Shown here: one piece after another, positions 9,357 to 20,908 of the stretch | Numbering within the stretch: position 1 is the first letter of the stretch | Layout: each line of letters begins with the position of its first letter | Origin: Sphaerolaimus hirsutus | Lineage: Eukaryota; Nematoda; Chromadorea; Monhysterida; Sphaerolaimidae | NCBI GenBank assembly: GCA_964036195.1 | Contig: OZ038459.1 | Span: 9,049,206-9,113,205 of the forward strand | DNA length: 64,000 nt | Reading direction: 5' to 3' | The notes under the pieces: generated by a model | Database searches by the model: none | What the model was told of the DNA's origin: nothing | The model's input: only the letters and a program-made list of their open reading frames with translations | Translations under genes and position numbers: made by a program

Positions 9357-10400
9357 GTTGTCATGAATCCGTGTATTCAGCTGTTTTTCGATTACACGAT
9401 TCACGAGGTTTTTTAGCGCACTTTTCCCTCTATTCCCACTTCACCGGCCGCTTACCGCTGCAGTGCACTGCACTGGGCCCGGAGGTCCAGATTATAAATG
9501 CGTGTTGTAAATTTTAAGGAAACGTGTCCGAAGACGGTAGGTTTTTCAGAACGTGCGATGAACCACTCGGTGGCTCACGCTGTTCCGTTTCCCGCAGCAC
9601 GCACAGCACTTACACTCAGCGTAAGCAGCGCGGTAATTAGAGCAGTTGTTAATTAGCTAACTAAGGGAAAAAGTTAGTACTTAGTGCCAATACAAAAAGG
9701 GGGTCCAAGTTGGGTTGAGAAGAGAGTTTATTTTTTGGGCGATGGAAGAACAGTAGCGGCAGAGTAGAAGCAAAATTAGCTTACGTCGCATCGACGAAGT
9801 TGGGGAAAAAGACAATTTCGGCTACTTATAAGGCAATCAAGACTACCATAATTGACTTGAATAAAAAGCAAAAAGAACATAACATTGCGAAGTTACAAAA
9901 TCACTTTCAAATCACATAAGCTCTGATGTAAGCACTTAGTAAAATCGTACGTAACGCAGCTGCTTACAAAAAGAGTACTAATTAATATCAGCTAACAAAA
10001 GTAACTAAAAAGCTTCATGCGACATGGGGCTAAGTCTATAAATTACAAGCTTACTTAATACGACAATTACTCACTTCCATAATTACCTACAAATCCCTAC
10101 TTAACATAAAACGACCTAAAACAAATAACAATGCAGTGCAACGCATTTTTACAAAGACAGAATGAACAAAGTATGTACAAAGGCAATTACGGCATCATAA
10201 TCCAACACAGCAATTTAAGCTAAATAATTAGACAGCTAACACAAGCTTACAATTAATGTTAATTAATTAAGATACAGAACGATTAATTAAGCTCGTGGGA
10301 ATGAAAGGCATTGGCGTGAAACGATCTGTACAATAGTTTCTACATGTCACATGGAAACTTTGCTTGGGGGTTTTGTATTCATTAATTACGGTAGCTAGAG
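9357..10400 (-). repeat. probable 5' LTR of the Gypsy element (outer limit unknown)
   Basis: No ORF is visible. On the minus strand an AATAAA-type polyadenylation signal lies at about 9727-9737, as expected in the R region of an LTR, and the inner edge would abut the candidate primer site. The rest is AT-rich with many TAATTA words. The right boundary is a guess: with the 3' LTR missing there is nothing to align it to. Confidence 0.35.
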
Positions 10401-11500
10401 AATGCTCGCGGGCGCGAAGTGCTTATCACCTCCAGTCCCGCGACCCACTATTGTGACTATCCGGTCAGCTAGCGCCCGTGAGAAAGGTTTCAGCCCGATG
10501 GCCACACCCTTCCGAGCGCGAGGAAATATTTATGCTAGGGCGGCGGAAAAGTATTTTTTTTTGGACTGCGACTTGTCACTTGGGGCATTATCAGAAGCTG
10601 TTCCTACCACCCACCGATACTAGATGACGCACGACAATCTAGTCAACATGGGGAGGAACGCGGAACAGTGCTTTTGTATTTTTTTGAGTGAAATTCATTG
10701 TTCCTGGCTTCCGGTCGCCACCTACCTATCAGCCGTCAGTCTCCGCCTCTGCCCAAAGATAAGTAAAGGGTAGAATGTGCTTTAGACCGCCCAGAGAGTC
10801 ACAACAGTGTGCCGGCGAGCCCAAAGGCGGCCACACGCCGCGCCGCGGCATTTCAAAGTGAAAAATGTGAAATTCCCCTCTCACCTTATGCCATGTGGAA
10901 TGCAGTTACACCTAAGTTAGACATAACCTAGCTAAGTTGACTTAAATAGATTTGGCGCACGAAAATAGTAATTAAAATTGGGGGGTAAGGAAACGAAATT
11001 GTGCAGAGCACTACAACCACTATAAAACAAGGCGAACTCGGTCAGCCCAGGTAGCGGCGTCGATCTTGCGATGCAGTGCTCTGACGGGGTACTGCGCAGC
11101 CCACTGCAGGGCTGTGCATGCCATGCAGTCCCCGTTGCCGTCGAAAAGCCGCCGTAATGTCTGAGAAAGTTTGCCCAAATTTAGTTTACAAAATACATAG
11201 TAGTTTACGTTCCGTGAATTATTATTGCATTTGTTTGTCTAAAATTTTGTGGGGTGGTGTTTTTCCCATCGTAAAAACGCTCTTACACATCCCTAGTTTT
11301 GACTCAAGACTTTTGACACTTTGCATGATATTTGAAATTTTACAGGGACTGGGACTGGCACCAGGCAAGTGGTTTCGGTCGCCGCGGCACCGCAGCAATT
11401 GAATCAGCTGTTTTGTGACTTAATGAGGTGGTTTTCTTCTTTTTTGAGCTGTTTTTAATGTAACGGCGCGACTACTGAATTTTTAGCTGACAAACTTGTA
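10400..11500. other. intergenic sequence, no recognised feature
   Basis: It is GC-richer than most of the window, with short open frames only (for example 10402-10623 and 11118-11402) that show no recognisable domain. A TATAAAA box-like string lies at about 11022. It may be the outer part of the Gypsy LTR or host DNA. Confidence 0.3.
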
Positions 11501-11504
11501 TCTA

Positions 11505-11657
11505 CCGTATTTTCTTGAATAATTCCCCTGGGGAATGATTATTTCGTCAAACTTTTTGAGGGTGGAATCATCATCCGAGGGGATCATCCCTCTAAGTTTA
11601 ACAGGGGGGATTATTCGAGAGGGGGTTTATCCAAGGGACGCGACTTATCAAATACGG
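11505..11657. mobile_element. CCGTATTT-family MITE, 153 bp
   Basis: Inverted termini start CCGTATTTTCTTGAATAAT and end AAATACGG, flanked by TA on both sides. A TA duplication is typical of Tc1/mariner-like insertion. The interior repeats GGGGGATTATTCGAG-like words. Confidence 0.7.
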
Positions 11658-11680
11658 TAACTTGTAAGCTTGTTTGTAAG

Positions 11681-12327
11681 TAGGGATGGCCAGCGCTTTT
11701 TTTTAAGCGCTTTTTTTTTAAAAAACGCCGCTTTTTAAAAAAAAAAACGCAAGGGTCCCAGCGCTTTTTTTTAAAAAAGAGCGCTGGCAAATTTTTTTGT
11801 ACCTATGCACTAGGTATTTTGTAATTTTTTTGCGCGCAAGCGCGCAATTTCACCATTACATTACCACTGGTGGTTGTTTTCATTGGTTTTGTGTATTTTT
11901 AGTGTCATTCTTGCATGCTATCCTATAATAATAAGCTGTGATATGTAAGTGTAGTATATAATATCCAGCCAATGTGGTTCCACATACTTCTACAGTAGGA
12001 AACGCCAGTCTCAATGTATTAGCCTTCTTTTATAACCTTATTTAAGCACTATTTCATGCCTAATTTCTTTGGAACTCACAAACATTTGACAAATAGCAAT
12101 TTACATAACGAGTCAACATAAAAAGTGGATTTTTTTGCATAAAACCCCACCTGTATTACTATCCCATGGCTACAAAGCCATTCTATGACTATATATCATC
12201 ACAAGTACTGCCACTTGTTTGACTTAGAACCATATTTGGGAGCTTTCTAGGAAATGTCTTGACATTTTTTGAAAAAAAGCGAAAAAAGCGCGTTTTTTTA
12301 AAAAAGAGCGCTTTTTTTCCATCCCTA
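11681..12327. mobile_element. hAT-like non-autonomous element B, copy 1
   Basis: The element is 647 bp with termini TAGGGATGG and CCATCCCTA and a perfect 8-bp duplication TTTGTAAG at 11673-11680 and 12328-12335. The subterminal regions are runs of AGCGCTTTTTTTTAAAAAA-type palindromes; the centre is unique AT-rich sequence without a transposase. The second copy (17619-18325) lies in inverted orientation. Confidence 0.88.
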
Positions 12328-12624
12328 TTTGTAAGTAAACTTGTAAATAACACAATATTTCGTTACCAAGGTCACTTTGAAGCGAAAATAGTGTTAAGTA
12401 AAATTGTAAGTGGTAGGTCAAGTCACCCGTTCAAATAGCCCCCCCCCCCGGTTGGAATAAAAGTGGAAATAGAAAACCCCGATTTGAATGGCGCCCCATC
12501 TGACTTCATGTGCTCACATTCGCAGTTATCGACACGAGGACAGGGCCGTGCTGTAATGTTGGCGCACTAGTTTACTGCCAGTAAGTCCGGAATTTGTGAA
12601 ACTCATTAATCAGCTTTGAACGTA

Positions 12625-13016
12625 CCGTATATCCTCGAGTAAGTCCCCTGGGGAGTTATTTTGTTGTCAGAAGTTTTTGAGGGGGAGTTACTTAGGATTT
12701 ATTTACTCGTCAGAATTTTCAGTAAAATGTATAATTAGTTTACTGCTCAAATGGGGTAATATTGGTAACATAAATCATTTGTAGGAATACAAAATTCACA
12801 GTTGAAGCAGTGAAATCAATATTTTTGAACTCTAGCTGCAAAATTATACATATATTTACATATTAAATACATAAAACATTTTTTGTAAATGTGATATGTT
12901 GCGAAATGTTTTCTACCCATAAAGTGGGGGCTTTATTCGAGGGGGGACTTATTTTTTCCTTACACTCACAACAGGGGGACTTATTCGAGAGGGGAATCTT
13001 AGTCGAGGATATACGG
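12625..13016. mobile_element. CCGTATTT-family MITE, about 392 bp
   Basis: Termini CCGTATATCCTCGAGTAAG and GTCGAGGATATACGG are flanked by TA on both sides. Internal GGGGGACTTATTCGAG units lie near both ends. Confidence 0.72.
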
Positions 13017-13326
13017 TATTTGAGTTTGCCAGAATGACGTGTCTGTCAACTGCAGTAAACTCAAATACGTTTAAAGCTGATTCACAAGCACCCAATTTCA
13101 GTTTATTTCGTTCAGTAAGCTAGTGTGTGTCGCAACGTTAGTGTGTGCTGCAACGTTGAATGACAATTTACGTTGCGGGAAGGCTTGAATATTTTGGTTA
13201 AATGTTTGTTTTTTGAATATATTTGTTTCGTGGTGTAGATATCCTACGATTACCTGAAACCCGTGAAATTTGATATTTGTGAAATTTTGAAGAATTTGCT
13301 CCAGATATATATTTGGGTTGTGTAGA

Positions 13327-13633
13327 TAGGGTTCAAACTGGATTGACTTTTTGGGATCGGGATCGGGATTCACTTTTTCATATTTTGGGATCGGGATTGG
13401 GGTTTCGGGATCGGGATTGGGGTTTCGGGATCGGGATTGGGGTTTCGGGATCGGGATTGGTTTTTTGAGATTTCGGGATCGGAATTGGTATTTTTGGATA
13501 TCGGGATCGGGATTGGGGTTTCGGGATCGGGATTGGGGTTTCGGGATCGGGATCAGGATTGGGGTTTCGGGATCGGGATCGGGACTGGTAAATCCCGGAA
13601 TTTCACGGGATTCGGGATCCCGTTTGAACCCTA
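13327..13633. mobile_element. hAT-like element C with internal GGGATCGGGATTGG minisatellite
   Basis: The element is 307 bp with termini TAGGGTTCAAAC and GTTTGAACCCTA and a perfect 8-bp duplication TGTGTAGA at 13319-13326 and 13634-13641. The interior is a tandem array whose unit is about 20 bp (GGGATCGGGATTGGGGTTTC). The reading frames through it are repeat translations, not genes. The clustered G runs could form G-quadruplexes. Confidence 0.88.
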
Positions 13634-13880
13634 TGTGTAGATTGCTGGAACATTTTTTTTTGTGGTACCCCGCACTACACCCTAGTTTCCAAATGTGTCA
13701 GGTGCCTTTATTCATAAAATTATGCTAATATTCTATTTAAATGAAAAGCATGCGGTCCGCATGTAAATATATCACTTATGTACATTCGCTTTTTATTGTG
13801 TATTCATCAGCTAATGATGTCAATTCATCAGGTGTTTGTGTGTCTCAATCTGGTTAACATTATCTTACTCTAGTAGCAAG

Positions 13881-13989
13881 TAGTGGTGGAATGGCGCCAT
13901 GGCGCTGGCGCCATTTGAGTGCGCCGAGGGTCGCCACGCCATGGCGCTATTGGTGCTTGGCGCTTATTTCTGAAGCTTTTCCATCACTC
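13881..13989. mobile_element. GGCGCC-palindrome hAT-like MITE, 109 bp
   Basis: It starts TAGTGGTGGAATGGCGCC and ends TTTTCCATCACTC. The flanks GTAGCAAG and CTAGCAAG are an 8-bp duplication with one mismatch. The interior is a chain of TGGCGCCA-like words. Confidence 0.65.
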
Positions 13990-14184
13990 CTAGCAAGTGA
14001 AGCACCTATTTATCATCCGTAAGCGCGTTTGGGTGTTCGAAGTGTGCTTATTTATTACATTTATGACATTCATAAATATATGTTTTCCGGTGTAAAACTT
14101 TTTAAGCCCATGTTTAGAAATGTCCTGAATTCCAACAAAAAAATCTAGAACAATTAGAGTGTCCCGTTTTTTCACTGTTGTGGT

Positions 14185-14690
14185 TCTGTATACACCGGGG
14201 GTATTCTAGATTTTGACCCTCCGGGGGTTTGATAGTTAGCTGGGCGCTGGGCGGCCACCGAGATAGATAGCTGGAAAAAATGGGGGGGTTGCGGGGGTTC
14301 GATATATGAGCTTTTTCGAGGTGTATGAGGAAGAAAAGGGATACAAATCGCTAAAGTAGGTGAAAAATGGTTAAAATGGGTATAAAAGCACATATAGAAC
14401 TAAAAATAGCTGAAAATAGGCAGTTAGACACATGAACTAGTGATTTTGGGGGTGCAAATCTATAAAAAAATATGAAAAATAGCGATTTTGAGCGAAAATT
14501 GAGGTATAGTTCCCCAAAAATCGCTACAGATGGGTAGATAGCTGGCCGAATGGGGGGGGGTGTTAGGGGATAGTAGCCCAAAATTTTGCCTCCGAGATAG
14601 ATAGATATCTGAGGGGCCTCCGGGCTAGATAGATAGCTGGGCGGTTCGGGGGGGGGGCACCCCCCCAATCCCCCATTTTCTTACCCCTGA
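14185..14690. repeat. GATAGATAGCTGG / poly-G repeat element
   Basis: This is a block of GATAGATAGCTGG motifs, G runs and a conserved AT-rich centre. Related blocks lie at 36020-36595, 36985-37180 and 54780-54930. The ends resemble each other in inverse (GGGGGTA and TACCCCTG), so it is probably a MITE family. I could not confirm a target duplication. Confidence 0.5.
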
Positions 14691-14699
14691 TATACACTA

Positions 14700-15690
14700 A
14701 AATTCTGAACTTGGACCTTATAAATAGTGACTTGCTGTCACCATAGATACTATTTATTAAAAAATTAATGGTTGTAATACTGCACTTTTTATGAAACAGT
14801 TTGCCTGGGCTCTGGAGAACATCTGTTCGATACACATCAAATTAAAGTTATTTCTTTCATTTCATTGATCCATGAAAATTCTAGTCACGTGTGATGCACT
14901 TTAATATGTCTTGGGATTTATGTATTTTTTTAATTCGACCATTTTGTCAGATTTTAAAGATTATTGTGTGTTGTGATTGCACTGTGAACTGGGTGATTTT
15001 TTACTGCTTCCCAGTTTCCACCCACTACTGTGTTTCCAATAAAACTTTTTAGATTTAACGATTCTTCTATTTTTTCACCTTTTTACCTATGGTTTGTATG
15101 CAAAAATTATGATAAATATGTAGAGTTCATAGGGCGGTCAATTTTCGGCCGGAATGTTGTCCAAGATGTGTGTAAAATGTTTTACTTCATGTTTTCATCT
15201 TTCGAGTGTGTTAAACAGCAGCATATTTAAAAACATCTGGGAACTTGAGCCGTCAACGCTTTACTCCGAAAATTCACAATGAAAAATAATCTTCCACTGA
15301 AAGCGTTGCTTTACATCGTTATAAAAATAAAATCAGGTGTACTCACTTGACATCACACTTAGTATTGAAACCATCCATAACTCATCTGAATAATGAACCA
15401 GAAATTATACGTTTTTTATCATAATAGTTCGTTTTTACTATGGAATAATTAATTACGAAATTTATCACAAGGTTTGATTCAGTAAATTATGGTAGGATTC
15501 TACGCATACTTTGTGGTCCGCCGAGTACACCTATACGAACTTGTTGAGGAATTTCGAATAGGACTTGAAAATGACGGCAAACGAAAAACCACAGCTGAGA
15601 ATTATTAAATAAACTAAAACTGAATCACTCGCATTCCAAATTGTAATTTTTTTAGTACGCCACTAGTTAGGCAATCGTATTTGTGCAGTC
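14700..15690. other. AT-rich interval with one interspersed repeat
   Basis: No gene is visible. 15340-15545 is, in reverse complement, a copy of sequence also found at 23800-23995 and around 61770-61970 and 62180-62220 (shared words near ATAATTTTTGGTTCAT and GATGTCCGCCGA). Confidence 0.5.
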
Positions 15691-15695
15691 TCATC

Positions 15696-17121
15696 TAGTG
15701 ATGGAAATCAGAGTTGTTCAAATACTGGTATTTTTGGAAAACATAAACGTACACGTAAATACCTTTTCCAAATTTAAAGTATAAATACTAAAACGTAAGG
15801 TATTTTTAAAATACCAAGGAATACGTAAAAAAAACAAACGTAAACGTAAAAATTTCAAGAAGTACCCCATAAAAGCAGAGCTTCTGACAAGATCATTTGT
15901 TGTGACATTTGCAACAATGTATACATGATTTCCATCCACATTTTTCACTTTTTCGCGTTTCATAGCAAACAAAAAATCTTTTTCTAATTTTTGTCTATTT
16001 GTTAATTGGTGTGTATGGCCTCACAGTTTAGGAAACTGAAGGATTAGCACGCACTTCTTCATCAAAAATTACATTATAGCAAGACATCAGCAGGTTATAG
16101 ATGAAACAAAACAGTGGAAGATTGTATACTGTAAATGCCATATTAGGATGACCCCCTCCAATAAAGCAACCTCTCCAATAATACGACCCCCTTTGGCACA
16201 TTGTGTACATATAAAGTGACCCTCTCCAATAAAGCAACCCCTCCAATAGTGTGACCTCCAAAAATGTGCTGAAAACAATAAACTGACAGTCACCTTATTG
16301 TCCCTACACACTACTTTTCACCGTGACTCGTGTGAAAACTGAAATGGCAACATGGCGACATTCAGCCTACTCTTTTTGTATGCTATATGTGTTTTAGTTT
16401 TCAAATTTTCAATTTTTAACTTTCATTAATTTAATTTCTAATTTAAATAAAATAAAATCATTCAACCATGTTCATTAAATTTCATTTGAAAAAATTCCAT
16501 TTCACACAAAGTCACGGTGAAAACTAGTGTGTGTGTAGGCACAATGGAGCATTTACGGTAATGCGCAACACAAATACATTCCATTTTTCTGCTTGTATTT
16601 GTTGCTAACACATTCCTTCACACTGTTTACATTACACAATTGACACATTGATTACATTTACAATTGCTTGATTACACATTTATTCACGAAATTTCCACTG
16701 TCAAAAAGACAATTTAACAACAACACAATTGGCATTACATCCAATTGGTATAACTATTTACACAAAATCAATGTGTGAATGTAGTAATGGAGCAATTTGG
16801 CAGACCAAATTTGGTTTTGTATAGCTGGATTTTTACGTTTTCTCTGGTACCCGGGTAATTGTGCCAGGAAAACGTAACAAAACGTAATGGTATTTTTGGA
16901 AAACGTAAATGTAAACGTAAGTATAAATACCCGAATAACCGGGTATTTCAGGTAAACGTAAATACATTTTTCCAACTCTGATGGAAATGTGCCTGGACAA
17001 TGGCGCCAGACGCCAAATTTTTGCCAGAATAATGGCATAATGGCGCTATTCAAAATAACTGTGCCTAACGCCAGGTGGCGTAATAAAAGGGCGCCAGCGC
17101 CATGGCGTCATTCCATCACTA
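15696..17121. mobile_element. GGCGCC-palindrome hAT-like MITE, split by a nested element
   Basis: The outer element starts TAGTGATGGAAAT, ends ATTCCATCACTA, and is flanked by a perfect 8-bp duplication GTCTCATC at 15688-15695 and 17122-17129. Its own length is only about 146 bp; the rest is a 1272-bp element inserted 13 bp from its left end. Confidence 0.85.
15709..16980. mobile_element. hAT-like element D (CAGAGTTGTT termini), 1272 bp, with internal insertions
   Basis: The termini are CAGAGTTGTTC and CCAACTCTG, with a perfect 8-bp duplication ATGGAAAT at 15701-15708 and 16981-16988. Ends are made of AACGTAAACGTAAATAC-like units. The centre contains CCTCCAATAAAGC repeats (16140-16260) and a separate inverted repeat at about 16303-16550 (CCTACACACTA ... 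TAGTGTGTGTGTAGG), both probably later insertions. Confidence 0.85.
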
Positions 17122-17618
17122 GTCTCATCTCATGCAGAAAAAAGTGAAAAGAAATACCTTTCTTCAAATGCCAGGTGCCAATTCCACTTGACCAAATCCC
17201 TGCTAGGCTACAGGTATATCACATAACTACCGCATTACCTCCAAGGGTTCTATACTCCAATACCCTCTGATAAGGGGCAGTTTTGGCTTTTTGCATGTGA
17301 CAATAGTTTAATTTTATTTTTTTAACGCTAATTCGGTTTAATGATAAGATGGTTGATATGGTTTCTCATTAATTCCATCACAATGTATCACTATCACCCT
17401 AATTCTGCTCAAGGCAGTTTTCCCAAGTCCACGAAAATTCAATTAACTTTCGAAAAGTGGTAATTGTGCCGCACACCAATAAGCTGAAAGCGAATGAAAA
17501 GTGAAACGAAATCGTGCATCACTGGCCGCTCAATGGCTGAGCTATTTATCAGCCAGTGTTTAGTAGCATTGTCGTGGTTGGCCTGAAATATAGCGGCAAG
17601 TTCCTGTAGCGGGGTGAT
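17122..17618. repeat. interspersed repeat E (left part)
   Basis: From about 17335 the sequence matches blocks at 21530-22130, 26290-26700 and 28970-29570 (shared words CGCACACCAATAAGCTGAAA and CCATTTTGTC...TAATTTTAGATG). It continues after the hAT-like insert at 18326-18450. It is non-coding and probably an old transposon copy. Confidence 0.55.
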
Positions 17619-18325
17619 TAGGGATGGAAAAAAGTGCTTTTTTTTAACGGCCCTGCTTTTTTTTTTAAAAGCGCTTTTTTTAAAAACGCGCTTTTTTCGC
17701 TTTTTTCAAAAAATGTCAAGACGTTACCTAAAAAGCTCCCAAATATGGTTCTGAGTCAATATATACAGGTATATCAGACAGGTAGCAGTACTTGTGATTA
17801 TATATAGCCATAGAATGGCACTGCAGTCATGGGATAGCATTATAAGTGCTGATTTCTGCGAAAAAAATCCACTTTTATGTCGACTCATTATGTATATTGC
17901 CGTTTGTTAATGTTTTGTGACTTCAAGTGAAGTTAGGCATGGAATAGTGCTCAAATAAGGTTATAAGAGAAGGCTAATACATTGAGACTGATGTTTCCAA
18001 CTGTGGAAAAGTGTGTGGAAGCACATTGGCTGGATATTATATACTACACTGGCATATCACAACTTATTACTACATAATAGCATGCAGGAATAGAAGGAAT
18101 GCCACTAAAAATGCTTCAAAACCAATGAAAACCATCACCAATGTTAACATGCATGCGAAATTGCGCGGTTGCGCGCAAAAACTTGCAAAATACCGAGTGC
18201 ATAAGTACTAAAATTTTTGCCAGCGCTTTTTTTTAAAAAAAAGCGCTGGGATCCTTGCGCTTTTTTTAAAAAAAAAGCGGCGTTTTAAAAAAAAAGCGCT
18301 TGAAAAAAAGCGCTGGCCATCCTTA
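17619..18325. mobile_element. hAT-like non-autonomous element B, copy 2
   Basis: The element is 707 bp with termini TAGGGATGG and CCATCCTTA and a perfect 8-bp duplication GGGGTGAT at 17611-17618 and 18326-18333. It is in inverse orientation to the copy at 11681-12327, with a recognisable shared centre (GCGCGCAA, the TCAAGACATT/AATGTCAAGAC region). Confidence 0.88.
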
Positions 18326-18597
18326 GGGGTGATCGTGTCCCCTCTTTATCGTGCTAATTGTGCCAACGTCCATTTTGTCGATGTAATTTTAGATGGGGAT
18401 TTATTCAGGTATTCTGCAATGAGTGGTTTAAAAAATATAATCCGAGGTATATCCGATGAAACACAAAGTTACCGGTTGTGATTTGTGGTGAGTAAAAAAA
18501 TACTTGACACTCACATATACTTTTCAAAAAGTTTAGTTATTCTAACAACTCTGGTAGATAAAGCACTGTGTTCTTTCAAGATTTTCATTTGAAATTA

Positions 18598-19019
18598 CCG
18601 TAAATCCTCGAATAAGTCCCCGGGGGAGTTTTTTTTTCGTCAGAATTTTTTGAGGGGGGACTTATTCGAGGGGGGGAGTTATTCGAGGGGGGAGTTATTT
18701 TTTCGTCGGAATATTGAGTAAAAAGCATGATCAATATATTATCTAAATGGGGTTAAGTAGGTTGCATTAACGTGTAAGCCAGTATAGAAATCCCGTAATT
18801 CATGCAATGAAATCAATGTTAGTGTGCATCAATGCAAAATAAAGCATAATTTTAATGAACATATACATAAATACGTTTTTTATACATGGACTTCTTTTTC
18901 ACCCATAAAAGAGGGGGGAGTTATTCGAGGGGGGGAGTAATTTTTTCCTCAGTCAGCTTACAGGGGGGAGTTATTCGAGGGGGAGTTATTCGAGGGGGGA
19001 CTTATTCGAGGATTTACGG
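18598..19019. mobile_element. CCGTATTT-family MITE, 422 bp
   Basis: Termini CCGTAAATCCTCGAATAAG and CGAGGATTTACGG are flanked by TA. Several TTATTCGAGGGGGG units lie at both ends. Confidence 0.72.
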
Positions 19020-20295
19020 TAAGGTGTGATTTCTCAAAGTTAAAAGTTTCCATCGTAACATGATGATGCAAAAGTATGTCCGTAAAATATACGGACATAT
19101 AAATATAATAAAATATAAAATAACAGGGGAATGGATGCAGATGCAGCGTTGTAATTTCAGTCAAACTGTTTTATTATACTGATGTTTATTGTGTACAGAG
19201 CACATGAGTTGTGATGGAAAAGCGCCATGGCGCTGGCGCCAGAGCAAAAAGCGCCATGACGCTTTGGCGCTTGACGCAATTTTGCTGTGGCGCCATAGGC
19301 GCGCCTCGCATGGCGCTTTTGCCGCTTGGCGCTATTTTTATGTGGCACCATTTACAAAACGCCTGGCGCTGGCGCCATTTTGCGAAGCGAATAGTTGAGT
19401 AGTAGTGCAAATTTTTTAAAATTTGCACTAAACTTTGTACCTTCTGCCTTCTAGTACAATTAAAATAAGCTCATGTGCTTTGGGCATCTGCATATGCGCT
19501 TTCTTTGCCTGATACTGCTACTTTGACTGAAACCGTATTTTGCATTACATTTGACACGACTTTACACTTTACAGGGGGCGAGACTGCCACATGGTGAGTT
19601 TCATTAAGAAAAATGCATATCTAGCGGTCCGCGTATTATACCTATTATTAGCAAAGTTGTTAAAAGTCCTGAGCCTTTTCCAACGTAAACGTAAAGCATT
19701 TTTGTTTTACTCACCCCTCAGTACAGAAAACGTATAGTAAAAATCTTTTACTTTTACATTGCGTAAAAGATAAGTACAATACTTTTTACGGAGAAAACGT
19801 TAAAGTGGATATTTTTTATCACATAAAATGTAAAACTGAGTATTTTTCTTACAGAAAATGTAAACGTGATTATTTTTCATGCCAATTTTCACGGTCATCA
19901 CGTTATCCATACTAACGTTGTCAATTTTTGGCGAAATAAAATTTTTGCATTATTCCATTATTGCTGGCCACATTTGACCACTCTTTAATTTTTTTAGGTA
20001 CTTGTTTCTGGCACGCTGCCAGCTGTGCCTATACTTTTTGGAGGACTGCTATTATTTATTCCATCATATCTAAGAAAACCACAATTGCACCTCTTACTGG
20101 AGCTTACCTATTGGATCAACACGGTATCATTGGACACCAAAATGTGTTTGCATCATCTTGATTGTTTGGTAATTGTCGATCATCCAGGCTTTGGAACTTC
20201 AAGAACAATAATATCACCTGGCCAAATTTCCACTTTCCGTCATGTTTACCATTCATTTTCCGTTACATATAAGGTTATCACTGAAAATCAATCAA
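19020..20295. repeat. mixed repeats: GGCGCC palindrome block and AACGTAAA tract
   Basis: 19205-19390 is a GGCGCC-word element (TGATGGAAAAGCGCCATGG...). 19645-19880 is a fragment rich in AACGTAAA words with a GTTGTTAAAAG end, related to hAT-like element D. 19985-20060 resembles the sequence flanking the element at 23198. No gene is seen. Confidence 0.5.
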
Positions 20296-20556
20296 CCGTA
20301 TTTCCTCGAATTCCCCCCCCCCCGGGGGGTTTATTTTTTCAGAGTGGAAATTTTGAGAGAAAAACGTGAAAAATGCAACAATAACCACCATTTATAAGTT
20401 TTTACAACCTTATATAAGGATGTAGATGGTATAAACAATGTTCTAACGTAACACGGTATTTAAGTGTTTTGAACGTCTGTTATGCATTTCCCGGACCGCA
20501 AATTCATAGTGAGGGGGGTATTTCGAGGGGGGGGGGGGTATTTCGAGGAAATACGG
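20296..20556. mobile_element. CCGTATTT-family MITE, about 261 bp
   Basis: Termini CCGTATTTCCTCGAATTCC and CGAGGAAATACGG with long C and G runs. The flanks are AA and AA rather than TA, so the boundary or target differs slightly. Confidence 0.62.
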
Positions 20557-20715
20557 AATATTGAATGGTTTTATGGAGAGATTTGTCTCAAGAATATATC
20601 AGCTGATTTCTGAAAGAAAACTCACTCAAGGTTTGAATACAAACACGATTTCTAATGTGAACTTTAGAGAGATGGCTGATGGATGCCACCAATGGCCATA
20701 CCGATAATATCACTA

Positions 20716-20908
20716 CCGTATTTCTTCTAATAGAACGCCATACCTCTAATAGAACGGCACCTCCGACAGAACGGCAGGTTTTGGCACTTTGTTGCATTCA
20801 CGAAATTAATAAAACGGCAGCCTACAATAGAACGGCACCTCTAATAGAACGGCAGGAAAAAAAGTTGACGAAAAATAGAACGGCGCTCTTCTATTAGAAG
20901 AAATACGG
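20716..20908. mobile_element. CCGTATTT-family MITE with AATAGAACGGCA units, 193 bp
   Basis: Termini CCGTATTTCTTCTAATAG and CTATTAGAAGAAATACGG are flanked by TA. Internal units read CTAATAGAACGGCA. Part of it is repeated in the duplication at 28200. Confidence 0.7.

Larger units (their letters stand above)
1..9365 (-). mobile_element. Gypsy/Ty3-like env-bearing LTR retrotransposon, left part missing, interrupted
   Basis: The element reads right to left: candidate primer binding site near 9355, Gag, envelope-like glycoprotein, aspartic protease, RT, RNase H, then integrase running off the left edge. The 3' part of integrase and the 3' LTR are outside the window. Gypsy assignment rests on the YIDD RT motif, the TDAS RNase H motif and an HHCC plus D,D(35)E-type integrase following RNase H. 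It is inactive as it stands: a hAT-like element sits between protease and RT, and the RT frame changes in a T7 run. If the 662-bp insert and one 8-bp duplication are discounted, the frame before and after the insertion agrees (670 = 1 mod 3, which matches the frame offset), so the insert landed in what was one long ORF. Confidence 0.88.

Noticed and set aside
11022-11030. TATAAAA box as a promoter
   Set aside because: No downstream gene or start region is recognisable; an isolated TATA string is expected in AT-rich DNA.
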